Source: Pseudomonas gessardii (GTDB lineage Bacteria; Pseudomonadota; Gammaproteobacteria; Pseudomonadales; Pseudomonadaceae). From it: a DNA stretch of 64,000 nucleotides. The stretch spans positions 186,001 through 250,000 of the forward strand of contig NZ_MNPU01000001.1 in assembly GCF_001983165.1 (NCBI RefSeq). Reading direction: 5' to 3'. Position 1 is the stretch's first letter. Every line of letters starts with the position of its first letter. Made by a program: the position numbers and the translations under genes. Below are positions 54,553-64,000 of this stretch, one piece after another. Below the pieces are notes generated by a model. It was not told the origin of the DNA, searched no databases, and worked only from the letters and a program-made list of their open reading frames with translations.

Positions 54553-54830
54553 GGCTGGGTTCCTTTTACGCGTTCGACTTCACTGGCACCGTCGTAGGGG
54601 ATGACTTGGCGCCAGCCGCTGCCGACCAGGGATTCGGGCTTGACGATGCCGGGGTAGGGGGCGTTCGGGTCGCGGTGGACCCAGATCGTTGCCTGGTTGG
54701 CCCACATCACACCGGCATGGGCGTGGCCGATGACGAGCAGGTAGGCGCTCTGGCCGGGGGCGCGGCCCCCTGAGCCGTAGTAGACCGTCGCCCCCTGGCC
54801 CTGGGTGGCCCGGGACACGTCGCTGGTGGC
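54549..54830 (-). pseudogene. 5'-truncated gene of the metal ABC operon
   Basis: The C-terminal 90 or so codons of a gene end in a stop that overlaps the binding-protein ATG (ATGA), as in an intact operon. The peptide includes A-Y-L-L-V-I-G-H-A-H-A-G and I-W-V-H-R-D-P, then G-S-G-W-R-Q-V-I near the end. I believe it resembles small membrane-anchored proteins (DUF6162-like) found in related operons, but this is from memory. Upstream of about 54830 the minus frame runs into the FHA-like gene on the other strand, and no start, signal or promoter is seen. The 5' part has been lost. Confidence 0.62.
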
Positions 54831-57800
54831 CGGTGTGAGCAGCGATGGACGCCTTACTCTCAATGCGGCGGAGGTGACCAACGATGACGCAACGCTGTCC
54901 AGCGCCGACGCGTTTCAAGTTACCACCGGCAAGCTGAGCAACCAGGGCGGCCAGTTGAACAGCGGCAGCCAATTGGGGGTGACGACGACCGCGCTGGACA
55001 ACAGCCGCGGCGGGCGCATTTCTAGCCAGACCGAGTTGAGCCTGGACCTGCAAGGTGGGCATCTGGACAACCGCAAAGGCTTGATCAGCGCGCCCGGGCA
55101 GCTGTTGCTCAAACAACTCGGCAGCGTAGATAACCAGGGAGGTGAAATCTCCAGCGCGCATGCCTTTGACCTGGCGGCCACCGCCCTGAACTCAGCAGAC
55201 GGCAGGCTGCTCAGCCAACAAGCCTTGACCCTGCGTATCGCCCAGGCACTGGACAATACCCGAGGCCTGATTTCCGCCGCAGCCTTACACGTGAACAGCA
55301 CCAGCCTGGACAACCAGGGCGGCAAGTTGAGTGCCGTCAGTGAGTTTAATCTCGATATCAACGGCCTGTTGGATAACCGTCGCGGTGAACTGCTCGGCCA
55401 ACACGGCACCGTCAACGTGGCGGCACTGGACAACGGCCAGGGCCGCATCCAGGGTGATAACCGACTGGCGTTGACCAGCCTGGGCGCAGTCAGCAACAGC
55501 AAGGGTACGCTGGTTGCCGGACAGGCACTGACGGTCAAGGCGGCCAGCCTGGACAACCAGGCCAAAGGCCGCGTCACCAGCCAGGGCGATGTGCAACTGC
55601 TGGTGGGCAAGATGGATAATCGCGGTGGCAAGGTCACTTCGGTAGGCCGCTTGCAGGTCCAAGGCGACGCGTTGGATAACCGCGAGGCCGGTTTGCTCAA
55701 CTCAGGCCAGGCCATGGACCTGACCATCGGCAAGGTGGACAACCGTGGAGGTGAGATAGCCAGCGTGACGGAACTGACGCTGGCGGGACGCGACCTGGAC
55801 AACAGCAACGCTGGCCGTGTGTTGGCCAGCGGTGCGCTGCAATTGACGCTCGACCACCTAAATAATCAGCTCAAGGGCATGGTGTCCGGTCAGCAGGACG
55901 TCAACCTGAAGGCCACCCGCCTGGATAACAGCGCGCAAGGCAACCTCTACGCCAAGCGCAATCTCGATGTGAGCCTGGCCAGCCAGGCCGACAACTCCCA
56001 AGGAGTGATACGTGGCGACGGTATGTTGCAACTGCGCAGTGCCAGCCTTGGCAACAACGGTGGGCGCATCAGCAGTGGTGGAGCACTGCTGCTGAAGGTT
56101 GACGACGCCATCACCAACCAGCGGGGCGAGGTGCTCAGCGCAGGCGCCGCGACAATCACCGCTGGCAGTTTCGATAACAGCCAGGGGCATATGGTCGCTG
56201 ATGAAGCCCTGCAACTGACGACCGGAGTACTGCTCAACCAGCGCCAAGGCCGTGTCACCAGCGCCGATCGCCTCAAGCTGATCGCAACGTCTGTGGACAA
56301 CCGTTTTGAAGGCCGCATCGCCAGTGGCAAGGCGCTCGATGCCAGCATCACCAACCTCGACCAGCGCGGCGCCGGCGAGCTCTATAGCAACAGCGAGCTG
56401 ACCCTGGACATGAACCATGGTCAACTGAATAACGCCGATGGCTTTATCAATGCACCCGGCATGCTACTGCTCAAGAACCTCAAGGACGTCGACAACCGCC
56501 AGGGTGAGATCTCCAGCGCACACGCCTTCGCTCTGACTGCTGACACTTTGGACAACAGCGGCGGCAATCTGCTGAGCGATCAGCGCCTTAGCCTCAAGGT
56601 CGAACAGGCTCTGCTTAACGTCAAAGGCTTAATCTCGGCCGCCGGTATCAGGCTTGAAGCTACGCACCTAGACAACCGCGAAGGCAGTATCAGCAGCTCG
56701 CTGGACGCACGCCTTGCCGTCAAGGCAGACGTACTTAACGACCAGGGCGAAATCACCAGTGCGGGCAAAACCCAACTGAGCGCGTCCAGCCTGACCAACA
56801 ACCAGGGCCAAGTGCTGGGTGATGTCAGCCTGGACTTGAAGGTCAAGGGCGCGGTGGATAACCAGGGCGGCACCCTCGGCGCTGGCACACTGTTGGATTT
56901 GCACGCCGGCAGCCTGGATAACCGCCAGGCCGGGCAACTGGTCAGTAATGGCCAGCTCAACGCAACGATTGATGGGCTCCTCGACAACCATGCCAAGGGG
57001 GGGGTGCTGGCCAAAGGTGCGATGGACCTGCGCACCGGGCGCCTGGATAACCGCGAAGGGCAAGTGACGGGCCAGGACATGCTGACCCTGCACAGTGCGA
57101 GCGTCGATAACCTCGCAGGCATGATCCTCGCGCAGAAGGGCCTGCAGCTCAATGTCGGCGAACTGGGCAACCAGCAGGGCGTGCTCAAAAGTATGGCCGA
57201 CCTGGTGTATACCGGCCATCAATTGACTAATCAGAAGGGCCTGATCAGTGCTGTGGGCCCACTGCAACTGACGGCCGATAACTTGCAAAACGCAGGTGGC
57301 CGAATCGCCAGCCATGGCGACCTCTCGGCAGCCCTTGGCGTACTGGCCCAGCAGGGCGGTGAGTTGGTTGCACAGGGTGAACTGAGTTTGAGCGCGGCGT
57401 CTTTGGACAACCGTGACAGAGGCCTGGTAGGTGCGAAAAAAGCGCTGAAACTGTCGGTCGACACCGTTGATAACCGCGCAGGAGAAATCTCCAGCCAAAG
57501 TCGCGTCGACTTCAAGGGCCAGCGTTTGGATAACAGCGGTGGCAAGCTAGTCGCCGGCACGGCACTGGAATTGGCCGTGGCTCATATCATCAATCAGGCC
57601 AAAGGACTGGTGTTTGCCCAAGACAATCGTTTCAACGGCGTCCGCCTGGAAAACAGCCAAGGTACGTTCGCTGGCCAGCAGTCACTCAGCATTACGTTGG
57701 CCGCCAATCCCGAGACCGAACTGGACGCGCTGCTGGATAACCAACAGGGACAGATCAGCAGCGCCGGCACACTGCAACTGACCAGCAACAGCCTCGACAA

Positions 57801-60800
57801 CAAGGCTGGCGCCATCTCTTCTGCGGGCAACCTGCGGCTTGCTGCTGTCAGCGCTATCGCCAACCAGGGCGGCATCATCGAAACCGACGCCGGCCTCGTT
57901 CTTACAAGTGCGAGCCTGGACAACGGTCCAAGCGGCTTGCTCAACAGCCGCGGTGCGCTGAGCCTGACCACTGGCGTCTTGAACAATAACGGGCGCATTA
58001 CCAGTGCCGATCGCCTGGAGCTCTCGGCCAGCCAAGTGGACAACACCGGGCGTATTGCCAGCAGCCAGCAGTTGACGGCCAACGTGACCGGCCTGAATCA
58101 GACTGGTGGTGAGCTGTTCAGCAACACTCAGCTTGAGCTGGACCTCAATCACGGCCAGTTGAACAACGTCGGTGGCCTGATCAATAGCCCGTTGCTGATG
58201 CTAAAGAACCTGGCGGATGTGAACAACCAGCGCGGTGAGATCTCCAGCCAGCAAGCATTCACCCTGGCCGCCCGCAATCTGGACAGCAGCGCTGGCAAGC
58301 TGATCAGCAATCAGGGGCTAACCCTGCACGTGGAAAACCTGCTGGCAAACGCCAAAGGCGTGATCAACGCCGCTTCGCTCAATCTCCACAGCGCTCAATT
58401 GGACAATAGTGACGGCCTGCTTAACAGCCGCGACGCACTGGAGGTCTCTGTCAGCCAGCGACTGGATAACCAGCGCGGTAGCCTGATGGCTGATGGCGAA
58501 TTGCTGTTGGCTTCCGCTCGGCTCGACAACCGAGACGGCAAGGTTGCGGGCAAGGCTTTGGTGAGCGCCAAGGTCGATCAGGTCGATAACCGTGGCGGCC
58601 AGTTGATCAGCACCACGGCGCTGGATCTGCGCGCGACCTCGCTGGACAACCGCAAAGGCCTGGTAGGCGCGGAAAAGGCGCTGACGTTGCAGGTAGGCAG
58701 TGTCGACAACCGTGGCGGCGAACTGTCGAGCAATGCCGACCTGAGCATGACCGGGGAAAGCCTGGATAACAGCGACAGTGGTCGCGTACTGGCAGGGCAA
58801 GCGCTGAGCATCACGGTTGCCAAGCTGCTCAATCGCAACTTGGGCCAGATCAATGCGCAACGGTTGGTGCTCAGTGGCCAGCACCTGGATAACAGCACCG
58901 GCAAGTTGTTCGCTCAGCAGTTGCTGCAACTGGACTTCAAGGGCGAGCTGAACAACACCCAGGGTGTCATCAGTAGCGAAGGGCGGTTGGATGTTAACGC
59001 CGCAAGCCTGATCAACCGCCAGGGCCGAGTGTCCAGCGCGCAGGCGTTGGCGCTGGAGCTGACAGGGGCGGTAGATAGCGCAGACGGTCAGTTGGTGACC
59101 GACAGCACGTTGCACCTGCGTAGCGCGAGCATGGGCAATCAGCGAGGCGTGCTCAGCGGCAAAGGGGCGGTTTCCGTCACTACCGGTGCGCTGGACAATA
59201 GCGGTGGTCGCCTCAACAGCGGTGACAGCCTGGACCTGAAAGCCGCGCTGCTGACTAACAACGTCGGCAGCATCGGCAGTGCCCAGACGCTGAAGGCCAG
59301 TGTCGATGGCCTGGATCAGCAGGGCGGCAAGTTGTTCAGCAATACGGGCCTGACGCTGGACCTGAACAATGGCCAGTTGAACAACCAGCAGGGGCTGATC
59401 AACGCGGCCGGACCGCTAGTGCTCGAACGCCTCAATGACGTGAACAACCAAGGCGGTGAAATCTCCAGCGGCCAGGCCTTCAAGGTCGTGGCGCGCAATC
59501 TGGATAACAGCAACGGTCGACTGCTCAGCAATCAAGGATTGGCGCTGCGGATCGACCAGGTATTGAGCAACGTCAAGGGGCTGGTCGCCGGGGCGAGCCT
59601 GAGTGCGAGTGCAGCCTCCGTCGATAACAGTGGCGGTACGCTCACCAGTCGCGGCAACCTGGCGCTGACCAGCACCGGCCTGCTGAACAATCAGCAACAG
59701 GGCCTCATCAACGCCGCACAAGGGCTGACCGTCAATACGGGCAACCTCGCCAACCAAGGCGGCACTCTGCTCGGTAACAGTGCCTTGACGCTGAATGCCA
59801 TGGTCCTGGACAACAGCGCCAATGGGTTGATCAACAGCCAGGGTCGTCTCGACCTGAATGCCCAGTCGCTGGATGCCGGCGACGGTGGTGAGGTATCGGC
59901 CAAAGGTGACATGGACCTCAAGCTCTCGGCCTTGGCACTTCGCGGCGGCAAGTTGATCGGTGACCAGGGCGTGACTCTGGACCTGGCCGGCGGTGACCTC
60001 GACAACCGTAAAGGCTTGATCCTCGCCAAGGGTCTATTGATCCTGAAGAACCTGCGCGACCTGCAGAACCAGAGCGGCGAGCTGTCCAGCCAGGGCGCCC
60101 TGAGCCTGGCGGCGCGTCACCTTGATAACAGCGCAGGCGCGCTTATCAGTCAGCAACGGCTGACGGTGAATGCTGGCGACATGGTCAATCGCGGCGGCCT
60201 GATGTCTGGCTGGCAGGGGGTGAACCTCATCGGCAACAGTCTGGACAACCGTGGCAGCGGGACGCTGTCCAGCCGCAACGGCAACCTCGACGTGAACCTC
60301 ACTGGTGGCTTGCTGAACAGCGGCGCTGGCGCACTGGCCAGCCTGGGACGCTTGAATGTCAGTACTGCGCTCTTGGATAACAGCGACAAAGGGGTCATCT
60401 CCAGCGGTGCGCAGCAGGTCTTGACGGTCACTGGCGGGCTGAACAACACCCAAGGTGGGTTGATCGACAGCGGTGCAACCCTGGACCTGAGTGCCACGGA
60501 TCTCGATAACAGCGCCGGCAGCATCACCACTCAAGGCAACCTGAACCTGCTAGGTGGCAATCTGATCAACAACGCTGGCTCGTTGATGGGCAACGGCCAC
60601 CTGCTGCTCGACCTGCGTGGAAACCTCGGCAACGTCAACGGCAAGATTGCCGGCACCGAGTCTGTGGTGGTCAAGCAAGCGATCGAAATTGATAACCGCG
60701 GCGGCCAACTGGCCAGCCAGGGGCGTTTGGCCCTGGCCATGGGCGGCTTGAACAACAGCCAAAGTGGCACCGTCGCCGCCAAGGGACCGCTGGCGATCGA

Positions 60801-63800
60801 CGCCAGCGCGATCGTGCAAAACAACGCTGATGGCTTGATCTACAGCCAAGAGGGCGACCTGCAGATCAAGGCCTTCGGCCTGAACAACGTGCAAGGCAAG
60901 TTGCAGGGGCAAAATGGCCTGCGCGTGGAGGTCAATGGCGACCTGAACAACCAAGGCGGCAACCTCATCAGCCAGACCGGTGATGTACACCTTAAGGCGG
61001 GTAGTCTCGACAACCGTGGCGGTGTGCTCGCCGCGCTCAAGGGCGATATCGACGCAGGCATTGTCGGTATGCTGCGCAACGGTTTTGACCTGAGTGCCAA
61101 CCGTAAGGCCGGCCTGATTCAAGGTCAGGCGCTGCTGCTCACTGCCAGCCAGCTCGACAACCAGGGCGGCCACCTTGCCGCGCAAACCGGTGACGCGCTG
61201 CTGAACGTCGCAGCCCTCAATAACCAGCAAGGCGCGCTGTATGCCAAGGGGTTGATGCGGGTCAATGGAGGCAACCTCGATAACAGCGCCGGACAGATTG
61301 CCGGTGACCAGATTGCATTGGGGCTCACTGGCCAGCTGACTAACCAAAGCGGCTTGATCGAAAGCACTCAAAACCTGGCACTGACGGCCAATGCCGTCGA
61401 TAACCAGGACGGCAAGTTGCTCGCCCTGGGGCGTTCGGGCAGCACGCAATTACAGATCGGCAACGTGTTCGACAACCGTAACGGCGCCGTGGAAACGGCC
61501 AATCAGGATCTGGCGCTGGCGGCTGCCAGCTTTCAGAACAGCGGCGGTAAGCTACTGCATATGGGCGAGGGCATCTTCGACATCTCGCTGTCAAACGTGA
61601 CCGGCGCAGGCGGTGAAATCGTTACCCGTGGTGGCCTGACCCTCAACGCCGATACCTGGACCAACACCAGCGTGATCCAGGCCGGGCGCTTGAATGTCAA
61701 CGTCAACCAATTCACCCAGACCGAAACCGGTCAACTGCTGGCAACCACACGCCTGGACGGCAAGGGCGGCAATTGGGTCAACCATGGACTGATTGCCAGT
61801 GATGGCAGCTTGAAGCTGGATCTTGTCGGCGCCTACAGCGGCAATGGCCAGTTCACCAGCCAGGGCGGGCTTGACCTGCACGTGGGCCAGTTGGACGTGA
61901 GCAACAGCGCCAGGATTACCGGCGGTGGCGACACCCTGGTCAGGGTTGATGGCCAACTCAACAACCATGGCCGCCTGACCTCCGCGACAAACCTCAACCT
62001 TTCTGCTGGCGGCCTGAACAATTACGGGACCTTGGGAGCGGCACAGAATGTGACAGTGACCAGTGCGACCCTGCTGAATGACCGTGGCCTGCTGTTCAGC
62101 GGCAACGACATGACCCTGCATAGCAACACCCTCACCAACCAGTACGGCGACATCTACAGTCTGGGACGCCTGGACGTCGTCGGTCTTGATGGGGTGAGCA
62201 AAGCCAGCAGTCTGCAGAACGTATCTGGCAGTATTGAGTCCAGTGGTGACATGTCGCTGAAGGTAGCCATCCTGACGAACCGTCGGGACTTATTTCAGAC
62301 TCAGGACAAAGCAGGCACTGGCGGCTCACTTACCAACATTTGTTGGGATTGTAGCGGCGGCGATTTCGTTGTCGACTTTGTCGGCACTGAGAACTTTCAA
62401 AGTGAGCTGTTGAAAACCTCGGCGGCCTCCACGATTCAATCGAGTGGTCGGATGGATATTGCCGCCAACAGCGTGCTCAATGAATACAGCGTCATCGCCT
62501 CCGGCGCGGATATGAATATCACCGCGGATCAGCTAACGAACAAAGGTGCTACATCAGGTTCCGGGGTACGTACCCGCACCTGGCAAATGGTGTCGTCCAA
62601 CAAAGTGTACTGGCGTTTCAAACGGGGCGTCATGGACCCCTACAACGCCCAATCAGGCCCTAAAAGCTTGCCGGTCGAGGCGTTGTCGGCGTTTTCACTG
62701 ATTGGCGACACTCTGGTGTCGACCGCTGGCGCATCACTGGCGCCCGCGATTATCCAGGCGGGCGGCGCACTGAGCATCACTGCCGCCAAGACTTTGGTCA
62801 ACAGCAGCGAGACACCTTTCACAGCCCTTACCCCGCGCACCTTGCGCAATGAAGACACCCGTGTCGGCAGCGCTCCGGCCACTGTGGTGGTGCAACTTGC
62901 CTCGCAGTTGCCCCCCGACCTGGCACAGCAGCAAGTCAATCCGCTGACCTTGCGCGGGTTTAGCCTGCCGACCGGTACCCACGGCCTTTTTCACCTCAGC
63001 AGCCAGTCGGTCAATTCGACTCAGGCGGCACAGACCACTGGCGGCCCACAAAGTTGGAGCATGGGCGGCGCGAGCCTCGGCCTGGCTCAACGCCAGGACG
63101 CACAGCCTGCGCTGGAGGCTCGCAGTTTTGCGGTGAGCAACGTTGCTCAACAGGGCGCTGCAACGCGCCAGTTGGACCCGACGACACGCCAGGTCGATAA
63201 TGTCACGGCCAACATCAAGGCGTTGGATGTTTCCGGGGGCGCTGAGGTCGGCACCGGCTTCGCCTGGACACCCGGCCAGATTACCATCGGCAATATTGCC
63301 CGTGGCGATGGCATAAACACCCAGAATCCGTCTGCAGGTTCGACCCTGCCGGTTGCCAAGTTGACCGGCGACCTGGCCCTGACTGAGCGCGATACACGCA
63401 TCCAGGTCACCACACCTGGCGATATCGCCCGCCCGACCTTGAATATTCCGGGTGTGACCCCTGTGCAACTGTTGGCCAGCACACCAGCTACCCAGAGCCC
63501 GGGCAGTCGTCCGACTCAAGGGCCTGCGGTGATCGCCCAACCGCTTGACGCAGGTGCACAAACCACAGCGGTCGCCACCCAGACCGTCAACCGTGCGCAG
63601 GGCTTCATGCCGACTGGGCCGGTGTCCCAACCGCACAAATATTTGGTCGAAACCAACCCGGTACTCACCGACCTCAAGCAGTTCATGAGCTCGGACTACC
63701 TGCTTGCAGGCTTGGGCTATAACCCGGATGACAGCGCCAAACGCCTGGGCGACGGGCTCTACGAACAGCGCCTGATCCAACAAGCCGTGCAGGCGCGCAC

Positions 63801-64000
63801 CGGGCAGCGTTTTATCGACGGTCAGAACACTGACGAGAAGCTGTTCAAGTACCTGATGGACAATGCCATCAGCAGCAAGCAGCAACTGAACCTGGCAGTA
63901 GGCGTGTCGTTGACTTCCCAGCAGGTGGCGGCCCTGACTCACGACATAGTGTGGCTTGAACAACATGAAGTGAACGGCGAAAAAGTGCTGGTGCCGGTGC
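54784..64000 (+). CDS. FHA/CdiA-type two-partner-secreted exoprotein, lacking N-terminus and running off the window
   Basis: One frame is open from the codon after TAG 54781-54783 to the window end, more than 3,070 codons. It consists mostly of about 20-residue beta-helix repeats of the type L-D-N-x-x-G-x-I-x-S, as in filamentous haemagglutinin and CdiA. From about 62340 the repeats give way to a spacer, and near 63650 the segment E-T-N-P-V-L-T-D, S-S-D-Y-L-L and L-G-Y-N-P-D resembles the pre-toxin part of CdiA. The Sec signal and TPS secretion domain are missing: the repeats begin directly at the junction, with only GTG codons (54805, 54826, 54835) as possible starts. Without these domains it could not be secreted, so it may be a decayed gene. 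Confidence 0.82.
55033..60150 (+). repeat. Higher-order repeats within the FHA-type gene
   Basis: Above the basic 20-residue repeat, a block of about 100 residues recurs, beginning near 55033, 56395, 58129, 59347 and 59968. Each copy reads x-L-x-L-D-L-x-x-G-x-L-x-N, G-L-I-x-A, then L-L-L-K-x-L, V-x-N-x-x-G-E-I-S-S and L-x-S-x-x-x-L-T-L. Spacings are about 1.36, 1.73, 1.22 and 0.62 kb, so copies are not evenly placed and have diverged. Confidence 0.75.

Noticed and set aside
55021..60180. Tandem DNA repeat array or CRISPR-like periodicity
   Set aside because: The periodicity is at protein level (beta-helix repeats) with diverged DNA and no constant repeat/spacer structure.
54915..62939. Many long minus-strand open frames opposite the FHA-type gene
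   Set aside because: They mirror the repeat periodicity of the plus-strand gene, lack start sites and any recognisable domain, and exist because the repeat codons read openly on the other strand.

Overview
The window reads as chromosomal DNA of a fluorescent Pseudomonas (P. fluorescens group). The supports are high-GC coding with Pseudomonas-style Shine-Dalgarno sites, a MexEF-OprN-type efflux operon, a benR-benABCDKF benzoate operon, several OprD-family porins, and a family I.3 RTX lipase. I found no tRNA, rRNA, CRISPR array, insertion sequence or phage gene.

Layout. 1-113: end of an AraC regulator. 0.2-6.1 kb: mexEF-oprN-like efflux operon (minus strand), with two ATC-N9-GAT palindromes upstream of mexE but no mexT beside it. 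6.3-8.0 kb: an ACR3/BASS-type transporter and a LysE exporter. 8.0-10.8 kb: gtrA / gtrB-like / ArnT-like glycan-modification operon. 11.2-12.8 kb: a chemoreceptor. 12.9-13.9 kb: an orphan fimbrial-type protein. 14.1-18.0 kb: amidase, MHS-family transporter and a divergent tandem Lrp regulator. 18.1-18.7 kb: a lipoprotein with an internal cysteine-rich duplication. 19.0-26.4 kb: benR and benABCDKF, with a clear pair of BenR/XylS half-sites before benA. 26.6-31.4 kb: a giant Rhs protein. 31.6-36.0 kb: DyP peroxidase, a YkvI-like transporter, RidA, an FAD amino-acid/amine oxidase and a divergent XRE-cupin regulator. 36.0-47.6 kb: LysR regulator, maleate isomerase, Lrp/KynR regulator, arylformamidase, divergent tryptophan 2,3-dioxygenase, kynureninase, amino-acid permease, nitrilase-superfamily hydrolase, gentisate-type ring-cleavage dioxygenase, FAH hydrolase and OprD porin. 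47.8-49.7 kb: RTX lipase. 49.8-54.6 kb: a metal ABC transporter operon with two solute-binding proteins and NikK/NikL-like periplasmic proteins. 54.8-64.0 kb: a huge open FHA/CdiA-type exoprotein that lacks its N-terminus and runs off the window.

The most interesting system is the 36-47.6 kb cluster. Kynurenine-pathway enzymes are joined to a gentisate-type dioxygenase, an FAH hydrolase, a nitrilase-superfamily enzyme and maleate isomerase, with no kynurenine or anthranilate hydroxylase and no maleylpyruvate isomerase. The chemistry fits catabolism of a tryptophan already hydroxylated at C5: 5-hydroxytryptophan, then 5-hydroxykynurenine, 5-hydroxyanthranilate, maleamylpyruvate, maleamate plus pyruvate, maleate, fumarate. 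The tryptophan dioxygenase has lost the usual distal histidine, which agrees with an altered substrate. The substrate is inferred, not shown.

The second notable point is at about 54.8 kb. A gene of the metal operon and the FHA/CdiA gene, both lacking their 5' ends, meet head to head, which indicates a rearrangement or an assembly join.
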